Assembly: GCA_029550525.1 (NCBI GenBank)
Contig: JAKPHF010000077.1
Span: 62,001 to 126,000 of the forward strand
DNA from: Planctomycetota bacterium
Lineage (GTDB): Bacteria; Planctomycetota; Phycisphaerae; UBA1845; PWPN01
Direction of reading: 5' to 3'
Length of the DNA stretch: 64,000 bases
The number at the start of each line of letters is the position of its first letter. Within the stretch, counting starts at the first letter, position 1. Under the pieces are notes generated by a model, which did not search any database, was not told the origin of the DNA, and saw nothing but the letters and a program-made list of their open reading frames with translations. The translations under genes and the position numbers were made by a program. Positions 8,707 to 15,898 of the stretch are shown piece by piece.

Positions 8707-9606
8707 ATGCGGAACAAAAGCGGGTTCACGCTCATCGAAGTTCTGGTCGTGGTTGCCATCATCGCACTGCTGATCGCCATCCTCATGCCTTCGCTCGCCC
8801 GGGCCCGTGCCGAGACACGGTCGGTGGTCTGCCGCAGCAGCATGCGGCAACTCATGTACGGCCAGCTCCTCTATGTCCAGGATTTCAAGCGACTGCCCGC
8901 CACGATCAGCACGTTCTATTACAACTGTACACCCCCGTCGCTCTCCCTGGAGCAGCAACTCGCACGCAGAGACTTGTTCACTTGGGAGGGGGCATACAGC
9001 GTCGCGAATACGAACAAGAGCAAACTGATCCCTCGCAAAGGGACCATCTTTCGCTTCGTGAAGTCGGAGGACATGTATGTCTGCCCCGACGACAAGCCCG
9101 GGGAGCCTCTGGACCTTCCCCATGGCGGCGGTGGCAACGGGTTTCTGAGTTACTCCATGAACGCGTTCCTCGGGTGGAAGAATCCGGACTTCAGGGCGTT
9201 CACGTATCGGAAGAACGAGGGTGGCTTGGACCCGAACGGCAACTTCAAGACCTTCAAGATGGGGCAGACGGTCAAGTACACGGCCTCGATGCTGCCCGTA
9301 CTCTTCGAGGAACATCCGCGGTACAACATCAACAATACGGTCACCTCTGGGGGCTTCGGCGAAGGCAACTTCAACTACACCGATCGGATCGCGACTCGTC
9401 ACGGCCTGGCTCTGGGCGAGAAGTCGAAAGGACGTACCAATCTGGCCTATCTCGACGGACATGCCGAGACCAAACTCTACTCCTGGGAAACGGAGGGCTA
9501 CGAGCTCTTCAGGGAAGTCGGCATCCCGTCTGGATTCGACACTGCATCTCAAGAGAATGTCCGGGCGTTCATGACGCTCTGTGAGGCCGGCCAGTGTCCG
9601 AGGTAA
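8707..9606 (+). CDS. type II-secretion-like pseudopilin, H-X9-DG protein
   Basis: The 299-residue protein starts MRNKSGFTLIEV: a short basic leader, the prepilin peptidase site G/F and Glu at +5, then a long hydrophobic helix to about residue 35. The C-terminal part has RHG followed by LAYLDGHAE, the H-X9-DG signature of the large planctomycete family of prepilin-type proteins. A Shine-Dalgarno-like GGGAGAG lies about 8 bp before the ATG at 8707, which decides against the longer frame from 8632. Such proteins are made in many paralogues in Planctomycetota; their substrate or surface role is not known. It stands alone without pilus assembly genes nearby. Confidence 0.9.
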   Translation: MRNKSGFTLIEVLVVVAIIALLIAILMPSLARARAETRSVVCRSSMRQLMYGQLLYVQDFKRLPATISTFYYNCTPPSLSLEQQLARRDLFTWEGAYSVANTNKSKLIPRKGTIFRFVKSEDMYVCPDDKPGEPLDLPHGGGGNGFLSYSMNAFLGWKNPDFRAFTYRKNEGGLDPNGNFKTFKMGQTVKYTASMLPVLFEEHPRYNINNTVTSGGFGEGNFNYTDRIATRHGLALGEKSKGRTNLAYLDGHAETKLYSWETEGYELFREVGIPSGFDTASQENVRAFMTLCEAGQCPR

Positions 9607-9757
9607 CCGCGGGGATTGCCGGCTCGGTACGAGTCGGCTCGGCTGGTTCGCTCACCCCTCTCGATCCGCCCGCGCAGTGGTTCACTGCGTCTTGACACGT
9701 CTGGGTCGCGTGTGTCCAATGCGGGCCGGATCAACCCGAATTCAGGAGGCAAGCACA

Positions 9758-10582
9758 ATGGCACAACTGCAAATCGGCGTCTGTACCTGGTCGCTGCACA
9801 TTCCCGACCTGGGCCAGACGCTCGCGACCATCAAGGACCAGCTCGGCCTGGGCGTCATTCACCTGGGGTTCTTCGACGACGGCTACAAGGAGCCGAACAA
9901 GATCATCGACCTGGTCAAGGCCAGCGGGCTGAAGGTCAGCGCGACTTGCCTGGGCTTTGCCGGCGAGGACTACACGACCATCCAGGACATCGCCCGCACG
10001 GGCGGCTACCTGCCCGACGACGTGTTCGAGGCCCGCTATGAAAAGACGGTGGCTGTGGCCGACATCACGCCCAAGCTCGGCACCGACATCCTCACCGTGC
10101 ACATCGGGTTCGTGCCCGAGGATCACAAGGACCCCAAGTACGCGGTGATGGTCGACCGGGCTCGCCGGATCGCCGACGCCCTGGGTGAGCGCGGCGTCAA
10201 GCTGGTCATGGAGACGGGCCAGGAGTCGCCCGAAAACCTGATCGCGTTCATGGACGCGGTGGGCCGGCCCAACGTGGCCGTCAACTTCGATCCGGCCAAC
10301 ATGATCCTCTACGGCGTGGGCGAGCCGGTGGAAGCGGTCAGCCTGCTCAGGGATCGCATCGCCCACGTGCACATGAAGGACGCCACCTGGTCGGCCAAGC
10401 CGCGCGAGCAGTGGGGTGAGGAAGTGGTGCTCGGCACGGGCGAAGCCGACATCCCGCGGATCGTGAGCAAGCTGCGCGCCCAGGGCTATACCGGCACGCT
10501 GGCCATCGAACGCGAGGCAGGCAACCAGCGCGTGGCCGACATCGCCGAGGCGATCAAGCTGCTGAAGTCGCTGTTGGGATGA
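9758..10582 (+). CDS. sugar phosphate isomerase/epimerase, TIM barrel
   Basis: This 274-residue protein belongs to the xylose-isomerase-like TIM-barrel superfamily (AP endonuclease 2-like). The first strand is IGVCTWSLHI; later barrel strands carry the metal-binding residues in LVMETGQES, VNFDPANM and HVHMKDATW, and the last helix contains LAIEREAGN. These enzymes isomerise or epimerise sugars or inositol derivatives using a divalent metal; the substrate is not readable. AGGAGG at 9744-9749 lies 8 bp before the ATG at 9758, which fixes the start. It converges with a Tat-exported oxidoreductase, a common partner type in sugar catabolism of this phylum. Confidence 0.9.
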   Translation: MAQLQIGVCTWSLHIPDLGQTLATIKDQLGLGVIHLGFFDDGYKEPNKIIDLVKASGLKVSATCLGFAGEDYTTIQDIARTGGYLPDDVFEARYEKTVAVADITPKLGTDILTVHIGFVPEDHKDPKYAVMVDRARRIADALGERGVKLVMETGQESPENLIAFMDAVGRPNVAVNFDPANMILYGVGEPVEAVSLLRDRIAHVHMKDATWSAKPREQWGEEVVLGTGEADIPRIVSKLRAQGYTGTLAIEREAGNQRVADIAEAIKLLKSLLG

Positions 10583-10591
10583 GTGGAAGGC

Positions 10592-10626
10592 GAGGCCTGA
10601 GACTTAAGACCTGAGGCTTGAGGGTC
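10592..10626. repeat. degenerate heptad repeat, GAGNCNT family
   Basis: Five 7-bp units (GAGGCCT, GAGACTT, AAGACCT, GAGGCTT, GAGGGTC) begin 9 bp after the stop codon of the sugar isomerase gene. Confidence 0.8.
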
Positions 10627-10684
10627 GGCCCACGCTCGCCGGTGCGGAGCGGGTGGGGCGTTAATGTGGCACCCGGAAATAGTG

Positions 10685-10743
10685 TCCCCTTGTCACCGGA
10701 GGGCGGCTTCGCTGTCCTCAGGCTGACAAGGGGATGTGTTTTT
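10685..10743 (+). terminator. long hairpin with T run
   Basis: Perfect 11-bp arms TCCCCTTGTCA (10685-10695) and TGACAAGGGGA (10724-10734) enclose a GC-rich loop that can fold further, and five T residues follow at 10739-10743. It is about 100 bp after the sugar isomerase gene. A rho-independent terminator or a mobile-repeat remnant would both fit. Confidence 0.5.
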
Positions 10744-10844
10744 CCAGAGCCGCGGGTCCGTGGGGTGACGCTCACGGGTTTTGAGTGCGGGAGCTCGACA
10801 TATGTGTCAGCGCAAGGGGCCTGGGGGCTAGGGACTGGTGGGAA

Positions 10845-10900
10845 AGGCTTGAGGCTTGAGTTTTGAGGCCTCGAGGCTCAGGTCTCAAGTCTCAAGCCTC
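10845..10900. repeat. heptad repeat block that is also an inverted repeat
   Basis: Eight 7-bp units run without a break (AGGCTTG, AGGCTTG, AGTTTTG, AGGCCTC, GAGGCTC, AGGTCTC, AAGTCTC, AAGCCTC). The first half reads as the forward family and the second half as its reverse complement, so the outer arms (10845-10860 and 10885-10900) can pair. It ends 5 bp from the stop codon of the minus-strand oxidoreductase gene and may act as its terminator. Confidence 0.75.
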
Positions 10901-10905
10901 TCCCG

Positions 10906-12216
10906 TCAGATTGTCGGTAGCGGCCAGGCATCGCGGCGAGGCCGATCGAGCCAGGTGTTGGCCTCGGTATCGTTCACGAACTCCCACCGATCCGGATCCC
11001 ACCGTAGCTCTCGCCGATGCCAATACGCCAGGTGGCCCAGGTGGCACAGGGCGGCCGATCGTGCCCCGACCTCCACATGACAGAGCGGCTGCTGACGCGA
11101 GCGGATGCAATCGATCCAATTGCGGTGATGGCCGGGCGATTCGAACAGATGCACGTCGTCGGGGCCCAACGGCTCGGCGATGATGCTCTCGGGCGTGCTG
11201 GTCAGCTTGTCGCGGTCGATGTGCAGCGTGCCACGCTCGCCGTAGAACACGCATCCGCCGGGATTTCGCACGTGCTCGACCTCCACGCCGTTGGCGTAGA
11301 TGAACTTCGCTCCGAACAGGGCGTCGGGTTTTTCGGGCGGGATGATCTTCACCGGCCCGGTATGGTCCATGTCCAGACCCCATTGGGCGATGTCGAAGTG
11401 ATGAGCGCCCATGTCGCTCAGACCGCCGCCTCCATACTCGCGATAAGACCGCCAGCCGGGGAAGTGGTTATGCACTCCGCGCGGGCTGAGGATCGAGTGG
11501 TACGGCCGCTCAGGAGCGCAGCCCAGCCAGAGATCCCAATCCAGCCCGGGTTCGGGCTCTTCGGCGGGTAGATCGCATGGCTTGCACGTCTCGCCCACGC
11601 CGACGGTCACGCGGTGGATCTTGCCCAGCCGGCCGCTGCGGACCACCTCGCAGGCAAAGCGGAAGGGACCGAACACGCTCGAGCGCTGCTGGCTGCCGGT
11701 CTGCACGATGCGGCGGAACTTGCGGGCGGCTTCGATGCAGCGGCGAGACTCGGCCAGGCTGTGCGTGAGCGGCTTTTCGCAGTAAACATCCTTGCCCGCT
11801 TTGCACGCCTCGATCAGCGGGATGGCGTGCCAGTGGTCGGGCGTGGAGATGACCACGGCATCGATGTCCCGGCGGGCCAGCAGGTCGCGGAAGTCGTTGT
11901 ACGCCGCACAGCCGCGGTAGTTGCTCCGCCCGCTGTACGCTTCGTCGACTCGCTTTTGGGCGTGCAGTCGCCGGTTGGTGTCCACGTCGCAGACGGCGAC
12001 GGCCTGCACATCGGGGAAGGTCAGCAGCGTCTTGAGGTGATAGTCGTTCGCCATCTTGCCCATGCCGATGAACCCGACCGTGATCCGCTCGCTGGGGGCG
12101 GTCGTCGGAGCGTCGCCGCGGACCACACGGGGCAGGATCGTCGGCCCAGCCAGCGCTGCCGAGCCCAGGAACTGTGTGAATCGACGCCTGCTGATCGGGC
12201 GGGTCTTGCCGGACAT
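10906..12216 (-). CDS. Tat-exported Gfo/Idh/MocA-family oxidoreductase
   Basis: The 436-residue protein has a twin-arginine signal (ISRRRFTQFLGSAAL, within the first 25 residues). It then has a Rossmann fold beginning VGFIGMGKMAND, the strand AVCDVD, and the family motif CEKPLTHSL whose Lys is catalytic. C-terminal residues GGGGLSDMGAHHFDIAQW match the substrate-binding half. The family oxidises or epimerises sugars and cyclitols with NAD(P). Export to the periplasm with bound cofactor is typical of planctomycete members. The ATG at 12216 is chosen because GGGAGGAAATG lies just upstream; the longer TTG start would place the Tat motif too far in. Confidence 0.9.
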   Translation of the reverse strand: MSGKTRPISRRRFTQFLGSAALAGPTILPRVVRGDAPTTAPSERITVGFIGMGKMANDYHLKTLLTFPDVQAVAVCDVDTNRRLHAQKRVDEAYSGRSNYRGCAAYNDFRDLLARRDIDAVVISTPDHWHAIPLIEACKAGKDVYCEKPLTHSLAESRRCIEAARKFRRIVQTGSQQRSSVFGPFRFACEVVRSGRLGKIHRVTVGVGETCKPCDLPAEEPEPGLDWDLWLGCAPERPYHSILSPRGVHNHFPGWRSYREYGGGGLSDMGAHHFDIAQWGLDMDHTGPVKIIPPEKPDALFGAKFIYANGVEVEHVRNPGGCVFYGERGTLHIDRDKLTSTPESIIAEPLGPDDVHLFESPGHHRNWIDCIRSRQQPLCHVEVGARSAALCHLGHLAYWHRRELRWDPDRWEFVNDTEANTWLDRPRRDAWPLPTI

Positions 12217-12413
12217 CACTGCATTTCCTCCCCTTGGAAAACGGGTACGAACAAAGCTCACGCACGGCAGCCGCCTGTCGCGCCATCGTTGCGTCAACAA
12301 ACTGGCACCGTCCTGATGTGCGCGGGAGCGCGGCCACGGTCCCGCACGGATTCGACGATACGTGAAGCGGCAATATACGTGAATCGTTGGCGGACTTCCA
12401 GAACGATGTTAAG

Positions 12414-12866
12414 ATGATACATCATGTCAACCTCGCCAAGGCCGACTGCGGCGAGGCGATCGCGGCCGGACACCTCGACCGCCGGCGCCTGGGGCCGCGC
12501 CAATTGCGGACATTGCACTACGGATGCTTGCTGGCCATCTATCTTTCCTCGACGGCGGACATCTTCCTGATCGGCGTCGCCGCCGCCCCCTGGCTGCCGC
12601 TGGTGTTGGCCGGCTTGTCCATTCTCGGCGTATTCGTCGGCGTCGCCTCACGCACCCGTTCGTTCCTGTTTCTGGGTACGGGATTCCTGTGCCTGGCTCT
12701 GCTCACCATGATCTGGCATGCCGCCAGCAATCTGGGGTGGACGTGGGTCTGGTACGTGGCCGGCATTGCTTTGGGGCTCATCATCATCACCATCTTCGCC
12801 CTGTTCGAGCGGAAGCGCGAGCAGATGAACGTGTGGGTGGGACAACTCAAGCAGTGGAGGGAATAG
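12414..12866 (+). CDS. small four-helix membrane protein, resembles the end of a larger family
   Basis: The product of about 150 residues has four predicted membrane helices (segments YGCLLAIYLSSTADIFLIGV, WLPLVLAGLSILGVFVGV, SFLFLGTGFLCLALLTMI and WVWYVAGIALGLIIITIF) followed by a basic tail, FERKREQMN. The last two helices and tail look like the C-terminal end of large polytopic proteins of the DUF2157-like type, so this may be a surviving fragment. The frame continues upstream to a TTG at 12387; the ATG at 12414 is an arbitrary choice and no good ribosome-binding site is seen. Function unknown. Confidence 0.5.
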   Translation: MIHHVNLAKADCGEAIAAGHLDRRRLGPRQLRTLHYGCLLAIYLSSTADIFLIGVAAAPWLPLVLAGLSILGVFVGVASRTRSFLFLGTGFLCLALLTMIWHAASNLGWTWVWYVAGIALGLIIITIFALFERKREQMNVWVGQLKQWRE

Positions 12867-12909
12867 GGTGGTGACGCTCGCCTGTTGTACCAGAAGCTTG
12901 CCGACGCGA

Positions 12910-12966
12910 AGGGCACGAAGAGGACGCCTGGTGAGGCTCCCTTTGCGTTCGGGTTCTTCGTGCCCT
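12910..12966. terminator. inverted repeat between convergent genes
   Basis: Perfect 11-bp arms AGGGCACGAAG (12910-12920) and CTTCGTGCCCT (12956-12966) are separated by 35 bp, between the small membrane protein gene and the HDOD-GGDEF gene, which converge. A bidirectional terminator is likely from position. Confidence 0.4.
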
Positions 12967-13012
12967 GCGACGCGCGGCGCATTCGATGACGAATGGGCGG
13001 ATCGGCCGGCGG

Positions 13013-14575
13013 TCACACAACGCGGCATTCGGTGCGATTGCCGCCCGCTTGCTTGGCCCGGTACATGAGTTTGTCGGCAACTCGCAACAGCAGGTCGCAA
13101 GGCCGGACCTCGTCTGAAGGTTGCACCGCGAGCAGGCCCATGCTCGTGGTGATCCGCAGATTGCGTTTGCCTCGTCCGATGACCTGTGCGGCCACGGCGT
13201 CGAGAATCTTGCGGGCGATCTGCCGGGCCTCCGGCTCCTTGCAGTCATAAAGCAGCAGGGCGAACTCGTCCCCGCCCAGCCGCCCGATCAAATCGTGCTG
13301 GCGGACACATTCGGACATGTGGCTGGCGACTGCCTTGAGAGCACGGTCGCCGAACTCGTGGCCCAGCGTGTCGTTGATGGGCTTGAACTTGTCGATGTCG
13401 GCGTAAATGATCGCCATGGGCAACTGATAACGGGCCGCCTTGGTCAGCAACTCATCGGCCCGGCTGAAAAAGCCGTCGCGATTCAGCACGCCGGTGAGCG
13501 GATCCCGCGAAGCCTTGTCTTCCAACTGATTCTGGTTCTGGATCAGTTGGTGCATCTCCAGCCCCATGCTGGCCGCTTCCTGCATGAGCTGCTGCACCGT
13601 TCGCACCAGGTGGGTCGTGTTGTCCGCTTGTTCCCGGGCGGCCTCGACCATCAGCTCGGGCAGGCGGTTGGCCGGGGCTTCGCTGTTTTCAAAGTATCGA
13701 TAGATACTGTTGGATTCCTTCTGGACGGCTTCCAGGAAGCCGGCGGAACTGTTCTCGGTGTTCGCGAAGCGTTCGTCCAGATAGGCGCATACCGTCTCCG
13801 CGTCGGTCTGGTTCCAGACGTTCAGAACGTGCGGGAAGAGAGAGGCCACGTAGACCGCCTCGCCGACGACTTCGTTCTCCATCAGGTCTGTTAGTTGGTC
13901 ATGGTTGTGGTGGAACGCCACCGCGTCCACGAAGCAGTCGGGCAACTCGAGTTTCTGGGCGAGAATGCGCCCGATCTCCGAGTGGTCCAGGTGGAACAAC
14001 TCACGCTCGCGCTGGATCTGGATCTGACTGGAAATCGTGCCGTCCTGCAGGATGGCGGTGACTTCCTCCTTGGCCAGCGAGTACATGACTGGTATCGCGA
14101 AGTCCTGGAACATGCCGCCGATGAAGGCCTCGTCGGCAGTCTTCTCATCGTACATGTGGGCGAACTGTTTGGCGGCGACCGCCTTGCACAACGCGCTTTC
14201 CCAAAACATCCGAGACTCTTCGGGGGCGAGCTTGAGCTCGTTGTGCAACCCGGCCACGCAGTAGCTGATCGCCATCGTTCGCACGGTGCCCAACCCCAGC
14301 AGATTCACCGCCATCTTCACCGTGGTCACCTTGTTGCGAATACCGAACCACGGCGAGTTGGCCAAGGCCAGGACTTTCGAACTCAAAGAACTGTCGGCTT
14401 CGATAATCCTGGCATAATCGGCGGGCTCCGCGTCCGGATCCTTGCCCAACTCCACGGACTTCATGGCCACCGCGATGGTGGTCGGCAGGTAGGAGAGCGA
14501 AGTGATTCGATTCCGTACCTTCTGCTCGAGATCCGCGGCTACGAGGACGTCGGCCTGCTGAATGCGCGATGGCAT
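13013..14575 (-). CDS. HDOD-GGDEF protein, probable diguanylate cyclase
   Basis: The 520-residue protein has an N-terminal HDOD domain (about residues 15-240), with DSSLSSKVLALANSPWFG and GGMFQDFAIPVMYSLA. A helical linker follows, then a C-terminal GGDEF domain from about residue 350. The active-site motif GGDEF at 434-438 is intact, and RQHD at 425-428, five residues before it, is a canonical inhibitory I-site. It should therefore make cyclic-di-GMP under product feedback. HDOD domains act as signalling scaffolds without enzymatic activity. The ATG at 14575 (MPSRIQQ) is preferred, because the upstream extension runs through a strong hairpin. It is divergent from the frameshifted HD-GYP gene, so synthesis and breakdown genes share one control region. 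Confidence 0.9.
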   Translation of the reverse strand: MPSRIQQADVLVAADLEQKVRNRITSLSYLPTTIAVAMKSVELGKDPDAEPADYARIIEADSSLSSKVLALANSPWFGIRNKVTTVKMAVNLLGLGTVRTMAISYCVAGLHNELKLAPEESRMFWESALCKAVAAKQFAHMYDEKTADEAFIGGMFQDFAIPVMYSLAKEEVTAILQDGTISSQIQIQRERELFHLDHSEIGRILAQKLELPDCFVDAVAFHHNHDQLTDLMENEVVGEAVYVASLFPHVLNVWNQTDAETVCAYLDERFANTENSSAGFLEAVQKESNSIYRYFENSEAPANRLPELMVEAAREQADNTTHLVRTVQQLMQEAASMGLEMHQLIQNQNQLEDKASRDPLTGVLNRDGFFSRADELLTKAARYQLPMAIIYADIDKFKPINDTLGHEFGDRALKAVASHMSECVRQHDLIGRLGGDEFALLLYDCKEPEARQIARKILDAVAAQVIGRGKRNLRITTSMGLLAVQPSDEVRPCDLLLRVADKLMYRAKQAGGNRTECRVV

Positions 14576-14605
14576 GTGGGTTGGACTCCATTGGATAAAG
14601 GACGC

Positions 14606-14632
14606 GACGGCGGGGCTTGTCCCCCCGCCGTC
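14606..14632. repeat. perfect GC hairpin, GACGGCGGGG type
   Basis: A 10-bp perfect stem (14606-14615 with 14623-14632) and 7-nt loop lie 31 bp upstream of the HDOD-GGDEF start, so inside its leader. It belongs to a set of similar elements near 33941 and 37130. Confidence 0.6.
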
Positions 14633-14835
14633 TTGGGGCAAACACCCCCTTACTCAAAGCGATCGGCAGCCTTCGGTGTGAACTTAATTGTTAGAAATGC
14701 AGTAAAACCCTCATTATAGTGAGGTAGGGAAAAAGCCGAATAAGTCCATGCGGCGATTGGTGGGAAGGGCTGCCGTATCCCGGCCCCCCCGAGCCCGAAT
14801 TACAGGACCCGGAAAGCTCGCCCGTCGAGAGCGGC

Positions 14836-15833
14836 ATGATCCATCAGGAAGCACTCTCCAATCACCTCCTGGTGCTCGCTGACAAAGCGGAGGCCGACCG
14901 GCTCGCCGCCATGCTGGGTCGGAGCATCTGGACGTACTCGCATGCTCCCTCTCCCGGCGATGCCCTTTCGAAACTACGCAAGGGCTTGCGCGTGGATGCC
15001 CTGATAATCATCCCAGGCCAGAAGCTCTCCGTTTTTCTTGAACTGTGTCGCACGCTCAAGCTCCAAGCTCGCACCTCGATCGTTCCGGCGATTTTCCTGC
15101 TGGAGTCCGGTTCCCCGGCTGATCGCGTGCAGGTCTACCAGGCCGGGGCGGACGACTGTATCGGACTGCCGACCTCGCGCGACGAACTGGGTCTGCGCGT
15201 GCTGCGGGCGATCCGTGCCGCCCAGGCGGTTAATTCCCTCGAGGATGCCACGGCCGTGATCACCGCGCTGGCCAACGCCATCGAAGGAAGGATTCCTACA
15301 CCTGCGGGCACGTGGAACGCGTGGCGACGTATGCTGTGGAAATCGGCAAGTCGATGAAGCTCGGCGCCGCCGAGCTGCAAACGCTTCGGACCGGTGCCCT
15401 GCTGCACGACATCGGCAAAGTCACCGTACCCGACCAAATCCTCAACAAGCCCGGCCAACTCACCCATGACGAGATGGAGATCGTGAAGCGCCATCCGCTC
15501 GTGGGCTTCGAGATCCTCAAATCCATGCGCACGTTTGAGGCCGTGCGGCCCATTGTGCGCTGGCATCACGAAAGGCCTAACGGCACGGGCTATCCCGACG
15601 GGGTTGGCGGAGACGATCTACCCCTCATGCCGCGCATTGTCGCGGTGGCCGATTGCTTCGACGCCCTCAGCTCGGACCGGCCCTACCGCCCGTGCCTGCC
15701 GCTCGACGAGTGTCGGACGATCCTGGAGGCCGGCGCCGAGCGAGGAGATCTCGACGGCCGGATCGTCGATACGCTGATGCACATCGTGGGCCAGGGTACG
15801 GCCGACCTGCAACTCGCCACCGTCCTCAATTGA
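14836..15833 (+). pseudogene. REC-like/HD-GYP protein gene with a one-base frameshift
   Basis: Two overlapping frames together make one protein. Frame one (14836-15357) encodes a receiver-like domain and the start of an HD-GYP domain (ALANAIEGR), then drifts into nonsense. Frame two resumes exactly with DSYTCGHVERV and carries LLHDIGK, the second His region and GTGYPDG. Restoring one G in the run at 15289-15291 (GGAAGGAT to GGAAGGGAT) joins them as IEGRDSYTCGH, the usual HD-GYP entry sequence. HD-GYP enzymes hydrolyse cyclic-di-GMP. The receiver-like part lacks the phospho-acceptor Asp (DALIIIPG) and the conserved Lys (IGLPTS). A real mutation, a sequencing error or recoding are all possible. 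Confidence 0.85.
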
Positions 15834-15898
15834 GCCGCTCGCTCCAGTGACGGGATCGGTGGTAAAGATATCCTGTCCGTGGCCAGAGCGGGGCTCGC

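Noticed and set aside
14680..14740. Promoter-like TTGTTA and TATAGT upstream of the HD-GYP gene
   Set aside because: Spacing between the boxes is about 21 bp, too long for a standard promoter.
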